A stretch of DNA of 64,000 nt from RGIG5579 sp045541915 (GTDB lineage Bacteria > Bacillota > Clostridia > Oscillospirales > SIG627). Positions 8,690 through 17,220 of this stretch are shown one piece after another. Made by a program: the position numbers and the translations under genes. Every line of letters starts with the position of its first letter. Positions within the stretch are counted from its first letter, which is position 1. The notes under the pieces are model-generated. The model was not told where the DNA came from and did not search any database. It saw nothing but the letters and a program-made list of their open reading frames with translations. The stretch spans positions 33,740 through 97,739 of the forward strand of contig JAZQJZ010000039.1 in assembly GCA_045541915.1 (NCBI GenBank), written 5' to 3'.

Positions 8690-10216
8690 TTATCCGAAAT
8701 ACTTTTCCGTGGAGACCCGGTATCCCACCGCCTCCAGGATGTGCTCCTCTTTGATGATGGGGGCTTCCTCCAGGTCTGCAATGGTACGGGAAAGCCGCAG
8801 GATCCTGTCATACCCTCTGGCAGAAAGGTTCAGTGCGGAAAAACTCTCCTTTAAAAGGGCCTCGGCGCCTGCATCCAGAACGCACATTTCCTTGGTCTGT
8901 GCGCCGTTTAAGGCTCCGTTGGCGGTAATGCCCCATTTTTTGTACCGTTCCCTTGCCATCTGGCGCGCCCGGTTCACCCGTTCTCTCACCCTTTCGCTGC
9001 TCTCAGCCTTTTCCTTGTTCCGAAGCTCCTCAAAGGAAAGGGCCGGCACTTCCACGCGCATATCGATCCGATCCAGAAGCGGCCCGGAAATTTTACTTAA
9101 ATAGCGCTCCACTGCGCCTTTTTTACAGCTGCAGCTGTGATGGGTGTCTCCATAGTATCCGCAAGGGCAGGGGTTCATGGCGCAAACCAGAATGAAATCC
9201 GAGGGGAAGGTCATTTTCCAGTTGGCGCGGGTAATGGTGACACTGCGATCCTCCAAGGGCTGACGCAAGGCCTCCAGGCTCCGTTTTTCAAATTCCGGCA
9301 GCTCATCCAAAAACAAAACCCCGTTGTGCGCCAGGCTGATCTCACCCGGCTGGGGCGTTTGCCCACCGCCGGAAAGACCGGCAAAGCTGATGGTGTGATG
9401 GGGAGAGCGAAAGGGGCGCTGGGTGACCAGAGCCGCATCCGGCGGCAGGGTGCCGCTGATGGAGTGAATGGCAGTGGTGCGGAGCATCTGCTCAAAGGTC
9501 ATTTGGGGAAGGATCCCGGGAATGGCCTTGGAAAGCATACTTTTTCCACTGCCCGGAGGGCCCACCAAGAGAAGGTTATGATTTCCGGCGGCGGCGATCT
9601 CAATGGCTCTCTTTGCCACCTCCTGACCCTTGATATCCGCAAAATCCACAGGGCAAGGCGCGGAGAGCATGGCATCCTCCAGAGAAAAAGAGGTTTGTTC
9701 CAGAAGGGCCTGGCCTGTCAGGTGACAGACGATCTCTCCCACATTTTTGGCACCGTAAACACAAAGTCCCTCTACGGCGCTGCACTCCCGGGCATTCTCC
9801 CAAGGGACAAAAAGGCGCTTGGCTCCCGCATCCCGGGCGGCCAGGGCAAGGCAAAGGGCACCGGGCAGACCGCGTAGATCTCCTCCCAACCCCACCTCGC
9901 CGAAAAAGGCGGCGTCCTCCAGAGGGACATTTTTTAAAGCTGTGCCGCATAATAGTGAAATGAGAATGGGAAGATCAAAGCCGCTCCCTTGCTTCTTCCG
10001 GTCTGCCGGCGCAAGGTTGACGGTGACGCTTCCCCGGGGCAAAGGGAGCGCGGCGCTTTGGGCCGCTGCATAAATTCGGTTGACGGATTCCTTTACCGCC
10101 GTATCAGGCAGACCGATGATGTCAAGCCCGGGAAGTCCCTTTCCGAACCAGGCCTCCACCACCACGGGAAAGCCCTCCAAACCCCAAAGGCCGGCAGAGG
10201 AAATCTTAACGATCAC
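8690..10216 (-). CDS. comM: YifB/ComM-family Mg-chelatase-like AAA+ ATPase
   Basis: 508-residue AAA+ protein of the YifB/ComM family. The N-terminal ChlI-like domain carries GLPGLDIIGLPDTAVKES (27-44) and NLAPADRKKQGSGFDLPI. The AAA core has Walker A GPPGSGKS (219-226), Walker B LFLDELPEF (D304, E305), and the family SPHHTIS motif. A cysteine cluster (CAMNPCPCGYYG and CSCKKG) follows, then the Mg-chelatase C-terminal helical domain ending in ILRLSRTIADLE. In naturally transformable bacteria ComM promotes branch migration during integration of incoming DNA; whether this organism is competent is unknown. The GTG start at 10216 has GGGAGGACA ahead of it and its own promoter. Confidence 0.92.
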   Translation of the reverse strand: MIVKISSAGLWGLEGFPVVVEAWFGKGLPGLDIIGLPDTAVKESVNRIYAAAQSAALPLPRGSVTVNLAPADRKKQGSGFDLPILISLLCGTALKNVPLEDAAFFGEVGLGGDLRGLPGALCLALAARDAGAKRLFVPWENARECSAVEGLCVYGAKNVGEIVCHLTGQALLEQTSFSLEDAMLSAPCPVDFADIKGQEVAKRAIEIAAAGNHNLLLVGPPGSGKSMLSKAIPGILPQMTFEQMLRTTAIHSISGTLPPDAALVTQRPFRSPHHTISFAGLSGGGQTPQPGEISLAHNGVLFLDELPEFEKRSLEALRQPLEDRSVTITRANWKMTFPSDFILVCAMNPCPCGYYGDTHHSCSCKKGAVERYLSKISGPLLDRIDMRVEVPALSFEELRNKEKAESSERVRERVNRARQMARERYKKWGITANGALNGAQTKEMCVLDAGAEALLKESFSALNLSARGYDRILRLSRTIADLEEAPIIKEEHILEAVGYRVSTEKYFG

Positions 10217-10252
10217 GCTTGTGTCCTCCCAAATACAAAAAAGTACTTTTCT

Positions 10253-10281
10253 ATTTTAACATATCTTTGAATCAAAAGCAA
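10253..10281 (-). promoter_or_regulatory. Promoter of the yifB-like gene
   Basis: On the minus strand TTGCTT, 17-bp spacer, TAAAAT, about 37 nt ahead of the GTG at 10216. Confidence 0.6.
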
Positions 10282-10340
10282 AAAAAATCACATTTTCCGG
10301 AAATTTCTTTGTTTTTTTCTGAAAAACTGACGTTTTTTCC

Positions 10341-10369
10341 TTTACATTCTTTCTATTTGGTGATATAAT
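10341..10369 (+). promoter_or_regulatory. Promoter of nifJ
   Basis: TTTACA, 17-bp spacer, perfect TATAAT. The leader is about 45 nt, with AAAGGAA before the ATG. Confidence 0.75.
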
Positions 10370-10421
10370 CTCGTTTGGAAAATTAAATTCAAATTCTATA
10401 GAAGAAAGGAATTTTTAAATC

Positions 10422-13400
10422 ATGGTCACAAGAAAGAAAATGTCCATGGATGGTAACACCGCTGCGGCGCACGTTTCCTATGCGTTCACCGAAGTGGCTG
10501 CCATCTACCCCATCACTCCCTCCAGTGTTATGGCTGAATTGACCGACGCTTGGTCTGCCACAGGACTGAAGAACATCTTCGGCGAAGAAGTAAAAGTTAC
10601 CGAAATGCAGTCTGAAGCAGGTGCTGCCGGTACCGTTCACGGCTCTCTTGCCGCCGGTGCTCTCACCACCACCTTCACCGCATCCCAGGGACTTCTTCTG
10701 ATGATCCCCAATATGTATAAGATCGCCGGCGAACTTCTTCCCGGTGTCATCCACTGCTCTGCACGCTGCGTTGCTTCTCACGCGCTGAACATCTTCGGCG
10801 ATCACAGTGATATCTACGCTTGCCGTCAGACCGGCTTTGCTCTTCTTGCCAACACCAATCCCCAGGAAGTTATGGACCTTGGCGCAGTGGCACACCTTCC
10901 CGCCATCAAGGGCAGAGTTCCTTTCCTAAACTTCTTTGACGGTTTCCGTACCTCTCACGAGATCCAGAAGATCTCCGTTTGGGAGTACAAGGAACTGGAA
11001 GAAATGATCGATAAGGACGCTCTGGCTGCCTTCCGCGCAAGAGCTCTCAATCCCGAGCATCCCGTTCTCCGCGGCTCCGCTGAAAACGGCGATATCTTCT
11101 TCCAACACAGAGAAGCCTGCAACCGTTACTATGACGAGCTTCCCGCCATCGTGGAAGAATATATGGATAAGGTCAATGCCAAGATCGGCACCAACTACAA
11201 GCTCTTCAACTACTACGGTGCTCCCGATGCCGAAAAGGTTATCGTGGCAATGGGCTCCATCTGCGACGTAGCAGAAGAAGTTATTGATTATATGAACGCT
11301 CACGGCGAAAAGGTAGGTCTGGTAAAGGTTCGTCTGTACCGTCCCTTCCGCGCTGACAAGCTGATCGAAGCCATCCCTGCAACCGCGAAGAAGATTGCTG
11401 TTCTGGACCGCACCAAGGAGCCCGGCTCTCTGGGCGAACCCTTGTACCTGGATGTGGTAACCGCTCTGGCTACCTCTGGCAAGAACGATGTGAAGATCGT
11501 AGGCGGTAGATACGGCCTCGGTTCTAAGGATACTCCTCCCTCCAGCATTTTCGCAGTATACGAAAACCTGGATCAGGCAGAGCCCAAGAACGGCTTTACC
11601 ATCGGTATTGTAGACGATGTGACCGGTCTTTCTCTGGAAGAGAAGGCTGCTCCCGACACCGCTGCAGAAGGAACCATCTCCTGCAAGTTCTGGGGTCTGG
11701 GCGGCGACGGTACCGTTGGTGCAAACAAGAACTCCATCAAGATCATCGGTGACCATACCGATAAGTTCATCCAGGCATACTTCCAGTATGACTCCAAGAA
11801 GACCGGTGGTGTGACCATCTCCCACCTGCGCTTTGGCGACAAGGAGATCAAGTCCCCCTATTACATCACCAAGGCAAACTTTGTTGCTTGCCACAACTCC
11901 TCTTATATCCTCAAGGGCTATAAGATCGTTCAGGATGTGAAGCCTGGCGGCACCTTTATGCTGGACTGCCAGTGGAAGGCAGACGAGCTGGACGCTCACC
12001 TTCCCGCAGATGTAAAGGCTTACATCGCTCAGAATAACATCAAGTTCTACACCATTGATGCTACCACCATCGCTTCCAAACAGATCGGTAACCCCAAGGT
12101 AAAGAACACCGTTCTTCAGTCTGCATTCTTTGCTCTGGCTAACATTCTTCCTAAGGATGAGGCCATTGAATACATGAAGAAGATGGCTTACAAGTCCTAC
12201 ATCAAGAAGGGCGAGGCCATTGTGGAACTGAACTACAAGGCAATCGATGCCGGCGCCAACGCTATGGTTGAAGTTGCTGTTCCCGAAGCTTGGAAGAGCA
12301 TTTCTGCCGGCGAAGAGAAGGCAAAGGCTACCGGTAAGAGAGCAGACCTTGTGAAGTTCGTCAATGAGATCGTGGAACCCGTTTCCCTGATGAATGGCGA
12401 CTCTCTGCCCGTTTCCCGCTTTGCTGACTGCGCTGACGGTACCTTCCCCCAGGGCGCTGCCGCTTACGAGAAGAGAGGCGTTGCTGTTTCCGTTCCCGTA
12501 TGGCACGCTGAGAACTGCATCCAGTGTAACAACTGCTCCTTTGTATGTCCTCACGCCGCCATTCGTCCCTTCGCTCTGACCGCTGATGAGGCTGCCTCGG
12601 CTCCCGCAGAAACCAAGTTCTGTGCAAAGCCCGTTCTGAAGACCGATTACAAGTTCACCATGGCGATTTCTCCTCTGGATTGTATGGGTTGTACCCTTTG
12701 TGTGAAGGCTTGTCCTGTTACCGCAAAGGCAGAAAAAGACGGCGCTCCCGAAAAGAAAGCCATCGAAATGGTACCCCAGGCAACTCAGCTGGATCAGCAG
12801 AAGCCCTTCGACTGGTGCGTTGAAAACGTAACCGAAAAGAAGGAACTGTTCAATGCTAAGACTGTAAAGGGCAGCCAGTTCAAGCAGCCTCTGCTTGAGT
12901 TCTCCGGTTCCTGTGCCGGTTGTGCTGAAACCTCTTATGCAAGACTGATCACCCAGCTGTTCGGTGAAAGAATGTACATCTCCAATGCAACCGGATGTTC
13001 CTCCATCTGGGGTGGCTCCGCTCCTGCAACTCCTTACACTGTCAACAATGCAACCGGTCGCGGTCCTGCTTGGGCAAACTCCCTCTTTGAGGATAACGCT
13101 GAGCACGGTCTGGGTATCCACCTGGGTCAGAAGACCATCCGCGAAAGACTGATCGGTTATGTTGAAAAGCTCCTGGAGACTGTGGAAGATGCCGATAAGA
13201 AGGCCATCGTTCAGGCTTACCTTGACACCAAGGACAACGGTGCTGAAAACGAAAAGGCAACCGACGCTCTGATTGCAATGCTGGAAGCTTGCGATTGCAA
13301 GAACGAATGGAAAGAAAAGATCCTTGCTGAAAAGGATTACCTGTCCAAGAAGTCCATCTGGATCTTCGGTGGCGACGGTTGGGCATACGACATCGGATTT

Positions 13401-13997
13401 GGCGGTCTGGATCACGTTCTGGCCAGCGGCGAAGATGTAAACGTAATGGTATTCGATACTGAAGTTTACTCCAACACCGGCGGACAGGCTTCCAAGGCTT
13501 CCAACATCGGTCAGGTAGCTCAGTTTGCTGCAGCCGGTAAGGCCATCGGCAAGAAGAATCTGGCTGAGATCGCTATGAGCTATGGCTACGTTTACGTGGC
13601 TCAGGTGGCAATGGGCGCTGATATGAACCAGCTGCTCAAGGCTCTCACCGAAGCAGAAGCTTATCCCGGACCTTCTCTCATCATCGGCTATGCTCCCTGT
13701 GAAATGCACGGCATTAAGGGCACCATGGCAAACTGCCAGGTGGAAATGAAGAAGGCTGTGGAATCTGGCTACTGGCAGATGTTCCGTTACAACCCCTTGG
13801 CAGAGAAGAAGCTCATCGTGGATTCCAAGGCTCCCACCGGTTCCTACCAAGACTTCATTAAGGGCGAGACCCGTTATGCAAGACTTGCTCAGCAGAACCC
13901 CGAAAGAGCTGCCGCTCTCTTCGATAAGGCTGAAGCTGCTGCTGCAGAGAGATACCAGAAGCTTACCAAGCTGGAAAAACTCTACGGCGAAGAATAA
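10422..13997 (+). CDS. nifJ: Pyruvate:ferredoxin (flavodoxin) oxidoreductase
   Basis: Single-chain PFOR of 1191 residues, the family's usual size. It converts pyruvate and CoA to acetyl-CoA and CO2, passing electrons to ferredoxin. In order: the N-terminal pyrimidine-binding domain (YPITPSS near residue 25), the CoA-binding domain II, the gamma/EKR domain, two 4Fe-4S motifs (C699-x2-C702-x2-C705-x3-C709 and C754-x2-C757-x2-C760-x3-C764), and the TPP-binding C-terminus with CAGCAET, GGDGWAYDIG (from 983) and YSNTGGQAS. Codon choice differs from its neighbours (strong preference for AAG, GGT and TCC), as expected of a highly expressed gene. It has its own promoter and terminator. This is the central fermentative enzyme of an obligate anaerobe. 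Confidence 0.97.
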   Translation: MVTRKKMSMDGNTAAAHVSYAFTEVAAIYPITPSSVMAELTDAWSATGLKNIFGEEVKVTEMQSEAGAAGTVHGSLAAGALTTTFTASQGLLLMIPNMYKIAGELLPGVIHCSARCVASHALNIFGDHSDIYACRQTGFALLANTNPQEVMDLGAVAHLPAIKGRVPFLNFFDGFRTSHEIQKISVWEYKELEEMIDKDALAAFRARALNPEHPVLRGSAENGDIFFQHREACNRYYDELPAIVEEYMDKVNAKIGTNYKLFNYYGAPDAEKVIVAMGSICDVAEEVIDYMNAHGEKVGLVKVRLYRPFRADKLIEAIPATAKKIAVLDRTKEPGSLGEPLYLDVVTALATSGKNDVKIVGGRYGLGSKDTPPSSIFAVYENLDQAEPKNGFTIGIVDDVTGLSLEEKAAPDTAAEGTISCKFWGLGGDGTVGANKNSIKIIGDHTDKFIQAYFQYDSKKTGGVTISHLRFGDKEIKSPYYITKANFVACHNSSYILKGYKIVQDVKPGGTFMLDCQWKADELDAHLPADVKAYIAQNNIKFYTIDATTIASKQIGNPKVKNTVLQSAFFALANILPKDEAIEYMKKMAYKSYIKKGEAIVELNYKAIDAGANAMVEVAVPEAWKSISAGEEKAKATGKRADLVKFVNEIVEPVSLMNGDSLPVSRFADCADGTFPQGAAAYEKRGVAVSVPVWHAENCIQCNNCSFVCPHAAIRPFALTADEAASAPAETKFCAKPVLKTDYKFTMAISPLDCMGCTLCVKACPVTAKAEKDGAPEKKAIEMVPQATQLDQQKPFDWCVENVTEKKELFNAKTVKGSQFKQPLLEFSGSCAGCAETSYARLITQLFGERMYISNATGCSSIWGGSAPATPYTVNNATGRGPAWANSLFEDNAEHGLGIHLGQKTIRERLIGYVEKLLETVEDADKKAIVQAYLDTKDNGAENEKATDALIAMLEACDCKNEWKEKILAEKDYLSKKSIWIFGGDGWAYDIGFGGLDHVLASGEDVNVMVFDTEVYSNTGGQASKASNIGQVAQFAAAGKAIGKKNLAEIAMSYGYVYVAQVAMGADMNQLLKALTEAEAYPGPSLIIGYAPCEMHGIKGTMANCQVEMKKAVESGYWQMFRYNPLAEKKLIVDSKAPTGSYQDFIKGETRYARLAQQNPERAAALFDKAEAAAAERYQKLTKLEKLYGEE

Positions 13998-14009
13998 GAA
14001 CCAAAACAA

Positions 14010-14040
14010 AAAGGAACTGCATTTTGCAGTTCCTTTTTTT
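14010..14040 (+). terminator. nifJ terminator
   Basis: AAGGAACTGC, loop ATTTT, GCAGTTCC and eight T residues. Confidence 0.9.
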
Positions 14041-14102
14041 GTATCCGGAAACCCCCGCGCCAGTGGCGCGATTTGGGAAAGGGGCTCCGGCAAGAAGAAA
14101 AA

Positions 14103-14254
14103 GAGAAGGCGATTGGGTAAAGGCCAGAATTTTGGCGAAGATCCGACGGGAGGCAGGTTGCCTCCCCTACAGGGTTTGGGGAAACCGAAGTATTGTTCTT
14201 TTTCTACGGGCTGTCGAGGACGTCAGCCCCTACAGAGTTTGGGGAAATCGGGAT
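14103..14254 (+). repeat. 152-bp direct repeat, copy 1
   Basis: Nearly identical to 14656-14807 (offset 553, a handful of substitutions). It contains two TGTAGGGG stem-loops in minus orientation at 14147-14171 and 14207-14234, each followed by a TTTGGGGAAA spacer. Confidence 0.9.
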
Positions 14255-14316
14255 TTTTAGTGAGAGAGGCGGACAATGTAACAATCGGGTTTTTGGTACA
14301 ATATCGTGGCACATTT

Positions 14317-14360
14317 GCCTTCCCCAGTGGGGGAAGGGGACCACGAAGTGGTGGATGAGG
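14317..14360 (+). repeat. CTTCCCC/GGGGAAGG intergenic repeat, copy 1
   Basis: Two nested stems: CTTCCCC with GGGGAAG, then CCAC-GAA-GTGG, ending GGATGAGG. A related inverted copy begins at 14617. Confidence 0.6.
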
Positions 14361-14411
14361 TATGCGAAACGCCAAAACAATATTTCTTCACATAAATTCG
14401 TTCGGCGATAT

Positions 14412-14436
14412 CGTAGGGGAGGCAATCTGCCTCCCG
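14412..14436 (+). repeat. TGTAGGGG-type stem-loop
   Basis: GTAGGGGAGGCAATCTGCCTCCCG, plus orientation. Stem GGGAGGCA/TGCCTCCC type, same family as the stem-loops in the 152-bp repeats. Confidence 0.6.
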
Positions 14437-14486
14437 TTCTGCGGCAAACCACAAAACATTCTTTTTCAAATATTCCGTTCTGGCAT

Positions 14487-14514
14487 TGTAGGGGCCGACG
14501 TCCCCGACGGCCCG
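14487..14514 (+). repeat. TGTAGGGG-type stem-loop
   Basis: Starts TGTAGGGGCCGACGTC and closes with GACGGCCC; a variant of the same family, plus orientation. Confidence 0.55.
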
Positions 14515-14616
14515 CCCTGGGGCAAAAAAACCAAAATTTCTGCCAAAACCCCGTTTGGGATTTCATAGGTGCTGATTCCAAAGAAGGAGAAAACAAAAAC
14601 CGGGAATTTTTTGACA

Positions 14617-14662
14617 CCTCATCCGTCAGCCTGCACCTGCCACCCTCTCCCGCTGGAGAAGG
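14617..14662 (-). repeat. CTTCCCC/GGGGAAGG intergenic repeat, copy 2 (inverted)
   Basis: Begins CCTCATCCGTCAGCC, then the pair CTCTCCC/GGAGAAG. Read on the minus strand it matches the layout of 14317-14360 loosely. Confidence 0.45.
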
Positions 14663-14807
14663 CGATTGGACAAAGGTCAGAATTTTGGCGAAGATCCGAC
14701 GGGAGGCAGGTTGCCTCCCCTACAGGGGTTGGGGAAACTGAAGTATTGTTCTTTTTCTACGGGCTGTCGAGGACGTCAGCCCCTACAGGGTTTGGGGAAA
14801 TCGGGAT
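14656..14807 (+). repeat. 152-bp direct repeat, copy 2
   Basis: Second copy of 14103-14254, with stem-loops at 14700-14724 and 14760-14787. It ends 4 bp before the terminator repeat that brackets the XRE/SLOG cassette. Confidence 0.9.
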
Positions 14808-14811
14808 ATAG

Positions 14812-14850
14812 TTTTGCGCAAAAAAAGACCGGAAAAACCGGTCTTTTTTT
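14812..14850 (-). terminator. Terminator of XRE gene A; left copy of the bracketing hairpin
   Basis: TTTTGCGCAAAAAAA, then AGACCGG-AAAAA-CCGGTCT and a T tract. It works on both strands. The same hairpin with the same TTTTGCGCAA lead recurs at 15811-15850. Confidence 0.85.
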
Positions 14851-15192
14851 CTAATTTCCTTTGAATTGATCCATTTCCTTGAGGATTCTCATGATTCGCT
14901 CTTGATCCTCCTGGCTTTTGGCCAATAAAAACTCATAGCATTCAAGAGGCAAATTTGGCTGGGAATCACACTTTTCTCCACCAAGGTTTTCAAGTAGCTT
15001 GGAAAGAGAAACGTTTAACGAAGAAGCAATTTTTTCGATACTTTCCAAGGTGGCGTTCTTTTCTCCGCGCTCCAATTGACCGATATAGGTTGGGTGACAA
15101 CCGGCAAGCTCGGCCAACTTTTCTTGACTAAAACCCAGTTTTGTTCTGTAATTTCGGATCCGTTGCCCTACAATTTTTGCTAAATCTTTCAC
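14851..15192 (-). CDS. XRE-family transcriptional regulator (cassette A)
   Basis: 113 residues. The N-terminal 65 form a lambda-Cro/XRE helix-turn-helix: IRNYRTKLGFSQEKLAELAG, then CHPTYIGQLERGEKNATLESIEKIA. The C-terminal 45 residues (YEFLLAKSQEDQERIMRIL) look like an oligomerisation or sensing helix pair, not a known enzyme. The GTG start has AGAGGTGATTTT ahead, with the same 7-nt spacing used by its partner. It is divergent from the SLOG-family gene at 15328 and shares a 135-bp control region full of inverted repeats, so it probably regulates itself and its partner. AT-richer than the flanking genes. Confidence 0.88.
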   Translation of the reverse strand: MKDLAKIVGQRIRNYRTKLGFSQEKLAELAGCHPTYIGQLERGEKNATLESIEKIASSLNVSLSKLLENLGGEKCDSQPNLPLECYEFLLAKSQEDQERIMRILKEMDQFKGN

Positions 15193-15211
15193 AAAATCAC
15201 CTCTATATTAG

Positions 15212-15246
15212 AGTCTATAAATATTAGCGGGAATATTCCACAGACT
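15212..15246. promoter_or_regulatory. Candidate operator of cassette A
   Basis: Nested inverted repeat: AGTCT at 15212 with AGACT ending at 15246, and AATATT on both sides of AGCGGG. It lies 20-54 bp upstream of the XRE start, where its promoter must be. Confidence 0.45.
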
Positions 15247-15253
15247 ATTGATA

Positions 15254-15281
15254 TTGATAATTTAGAGGTATATACTATAAG
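15254..15281 (+). promoter_or_regulatory. Promoter of SLOG gene A
   Basis: TTGATA, 16-bp spacer, TATAAG. The -10 lies within the left arm of an inverted repeat (15274-15312). Confidence 0.5.
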
Positions 15282-15312
15282 CACCGGCGCTTTGTTTTTT
15301 TGTGCTTATAGT
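15274..15312. promoter_or_regulatory. Inverted repeat over the -10 region and leader of SLOG gene A
   Basis: ACTATAAGCAC and GTGCTTATAGT, perfect 11-bp arms with a 17-nt spacer that ends in a T run. It could be a second operator or, as RNA, a leader hairpin that ends 3 nt before the ribosome site. Confidence 0.5.
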
Positions 15313-15327
15313 GTTTGAGGTGAAACA

Positions 15328-15807
15328 ATGGATCCAAAGTATACTTGTTGTGTTTTTGGTCACAGAAACATAGAGAAAAGTGAATCGTTAAGGGCGAGAC
15401 TTTATTGCGTTATGGAAGAACTGATACGGAAAGAACGGGTTGAGACTTTCCTGTTTGGGAGCAAAAGCGCTTTCAACGATCTTTGCCATGCCGTCGCAAC
15501 AGAGTTGAAGGAGAAGTATCCACACCTTAAACGAATTTATGTGCGAGCGGAATATCCTCATATTAGTGAGCAGTATCAGGATTATCTTTTAGGACTTTAT
15601 GAGGATACTTATTATCCGGAAAAGATCTTGGCCTCGGGAAAAGCAGTTTACATTGAGCGCAACTATGAAATGATTCATCAAAGCCGGTTTTGCATTGTTT
15701 ATTATGATGAAAAAAAGACAGCGGTCGAAGGAAAAAGCGGAACGAAAATCGCCCTCGAATACGCTATAAAAAACGGAAAACGTTTGATCTTATTGCCTTC
15801 TCTCTAA
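15328..15807 (+). CDS. SLOG-superfamily (DUF1273-like) nucleotide-binding protein (cassette A)
   Basis: 159 residues with the small Rossmann-like SLOG/DUF1273 look: an opening strand CCVFGHRNI (GHR motif, 11-13), a LFGSKSAFNDLCHAVATEL segment that places a Gly-Ser loop and Asp near the nucleotide, IYVRAEYP, an ERNYEMIHQSR helix, and a closing GTKIALEYAIKNGKRLILL. SLOG proteins bind nucleotides or their derivatives, and several occur in bacterial conflict systems (established for the superfamily). Divergent from an XRE regulator. A distant paralogue with the same arrangement lies at 24199-24648. ATG start after GAGGTGAAACA. Role unknown; sensing or making a nucleotide signal is inference. Confidence 0.75.
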   Translation: MDPKYTCCVFGHRNIEKSESLRARLYCVMEELIRKERVETFLFGSKSAFNDLCHAVATELKEKYPHLKRIYVRAEYPHISEQYQDYLLGLYEDTYYPEKILASGKAVYIERNYEMIHQSRFCIVYYDEKKTAVEGKSGTKIALEYAIKNGKRLILLPSL

Positions 15808-15810
15808 CCT

Positions 15811-15850
15811 TTTTGCGCAAAAAAAAGACCGGTTTTTCCGGTCTTTTTTG
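15811..15850. terminator. Terminator of SLOG gene A; right copy of the bracketing hairpin
   Basis: TTTTGCGCAAAAAAAA, then AGACCGG-TTTTT-CCGGTCT and T residues. Bidirectional: it also faces the CapA-like gene. The stem and the lead sequence match 14812-14850; the loop is T5 here and A5 there. Confidence 0.85.
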
Positions 15851-15881
15851 TTTCTATCATATGGAAGAGGGGAATGGCCCT

Positions 15882-17171
15882 TTACCAGCGGCATACGCCC
15901 AGGCCGTTTTCCATCTGGATGGAAACGCCGTAAGGCGCGCTCATTTTGGCCAGGTCCTCCATAAAGGCAAGATCCTTTGCCGGCTGGGGCAGACCCTCCA
16001 GGTGCTTGCCCTCGCCCTTGCTTGCCTTAACGGGCATCAGAACCAGCTTGGTCAGCTTTTTGTTTTCGTCGGTTTCCCAGTAGGGGATCACCGTTTCCAG
16101 CATCCTGGGATCCTCCATCAAGCCGCGGGTAAAGCCGGCGGAGCGCTTCTCCAGAAGAGAGATGGGGGAGGAATTGGAATCCATACCGTATTTTTTGTAA
16201 AAATCCTCGGGTGCAACGGGAACCTGATACAGCTGAATGATAAAATCGCCCAGAGAATAGAAAATGGGCTTTTCCTGATATACTTCAATGGCGCGAAGCA
16301 GATGAGGACCGTGACCCACCACCGCGTCAGCACCGGCATCGATCAGGGTGTGGCAAATGTCCTTGAGCACCTGGGGAACGGTGGTCTTATCGCTTCCCAC
16401 GATCTGGTGAGCGTGAAGGGAGATCATCACGTAATCGGCGCAAAGGGAGGCTTCCCGGATGGAAGCGATGACCCGGTCCATATCTTCCTTGCTGGGGGTT
16501 GAGATCAGGTCGAAGCGGTCGCCCTTGACAAAATTCAAGGTACCGATTTCTGCCGTTCCCTCCGGCAAAAAGGGATAATAACCCTCCCGACGGGTAATGT
16601 TTTTCGGCTCGTTGATCTGGGTCTTTTCGCCGATTTCCTGCACAGTCTTGAAGGCTTCCTCGGGAACCATCAGCTTTTGGGAAATATTGATTCCGTTGAT
16701 ACCGGGTCTGCCGGGAATACGACGGGACATTTCGCCGGCCATCATAGCCGGAGCAAAGGAGGTGTTGATGCAAATCAGCGCTACCCGGCCGTTTTTTGTT
16801 TCCAGGTAAGCCGGCGCGGCGGCCTGGTGCAGATTCATACCCACACCGCTGTGTACCACGCCGGTACGGGACACGTATTCAATGGTTTTTTCCATACCCA
16901 GATGGTCAAAGTCCATGGCGTGGTTGTTATTGAAGGTGGTGGTGTTAAAGCCGAATTTCAGCATATCCTCCATCACTTCGGGGGTGCATCTGACGTAAGT
17001 TCCGCCGGAATGCTGGCAAGCGTAGCACTCGCCCTCATAATTGACGGTGGTTTCCAGGTTGAAAAAGCGGCAGTCACCTTGATCCAGAAAGGCCTTGATG
17101 GGAGCAAAGCCCTCGTAATCTTCGGGAAGTCTTCTTTGACAGAGAACGTCACCTACGGCTGTAAATTTCAT
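15882..17171 (-). CDS. CapA-family protein (poly-gamma-glutamate-type metallophosphatase fold)
   Basis: 429-residue member of the CapA/PgsA family (Pfam PGA_cap), which has a calcineurin-like metallophosphoesterase fold. Seen: TAVGDVLCQRRLP at the start (metal-binding Asp), FFNLETTV, FNNNHAMDFDHLGME (the Asn-His motif of the fold), YVMISLHAHQIVGSD and VGHGPHLLRAIEVY near the end, then IFYSLGDFI. Unlike exported CapA proteins it has no signal peptide or membrane helix, so it is probably cytoplasmic and not part of a capsule machine; no capB or capC lies nearby. Own promoter with a perfect -35. Substrate unknown. Confidence 0.85.
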   Translation of the reverse strand: MKFTAVGDVLCQRRLPEDYEGFAPIKAFLDQGDCRFFNLETTVNYEGECYACQHSGGTYVRCTPEVMEDMLKFGFNTTTFNNNHAMDFDHLGMEKTIEYVSRTGVVHSGVGMNLHQAAAPAYLETKNGRVALICINTSFAPAMMAGEMSRRIPGRPGINGINISQKLMVPEEAFKTVQEIGEKTQINEPKNITRREGYYPFLPEGTAEIGTLNFVKGDRFDLISTPSKEDMDRVIASIREASLCADYVMISLHAHQIVGSDKTTVPQVLKDICHTLIDAGADAVVGHGPHLLRAIEVYQEKPIFYSLGDFIIQLYQVPVAPEDFYKKYGMDSNSSPISLLEKRSAGFTRGLMEDPRMLETVIPYWETDENKKLTKLVLMPVKASKGEGKHLEGLPQPAKDLAFMEDLAKMSAPYGVSIQMENGLGVCRW

Positions 17172-17220
17172 TGTTCATTTTCCTTTACTTTTTTAAATGT
17201 TATTTGCTTTTTGCCTTTTC

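Larger units (their letters stand above)
14041..14820. repeat. Composite cluster of intergenic repeats; no gene seen
   Basis: About 780 bp with no credible coding signal: short frames only, none with a ribosome site and family-like sequence. It holds two 152-bp direct repeats, six small stem-loop elements sharing the core TGTAGGGG, and two copies of a CTTCCCC/GGGGAAGG-type element. Similar short GTAGGGG hairpins are, to my knowledge, common between genes in gut Clostridia. Confidence 0.8.

Noticed and set aside
10926..14093. 1055-codon open frame antisense to nifJ
   Set aside because: It is a by-product of the biased codons of the highly expressed nifJ gene. It has no ribosome site or recognisable domain, and it runs through the nifJ terminator.
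14193..14741. 182-codon frame through the repeat cluster
   Set aside because: Made of repeat sequence translated in phase; composition is unlike the real genes and no ribosome site is present.
15882..17171. Capsule (poly-gamma-glutamate) locus
   Set aside because: Only a CapA-like protein without export signal is present; no capB, capC or capE neighbours.
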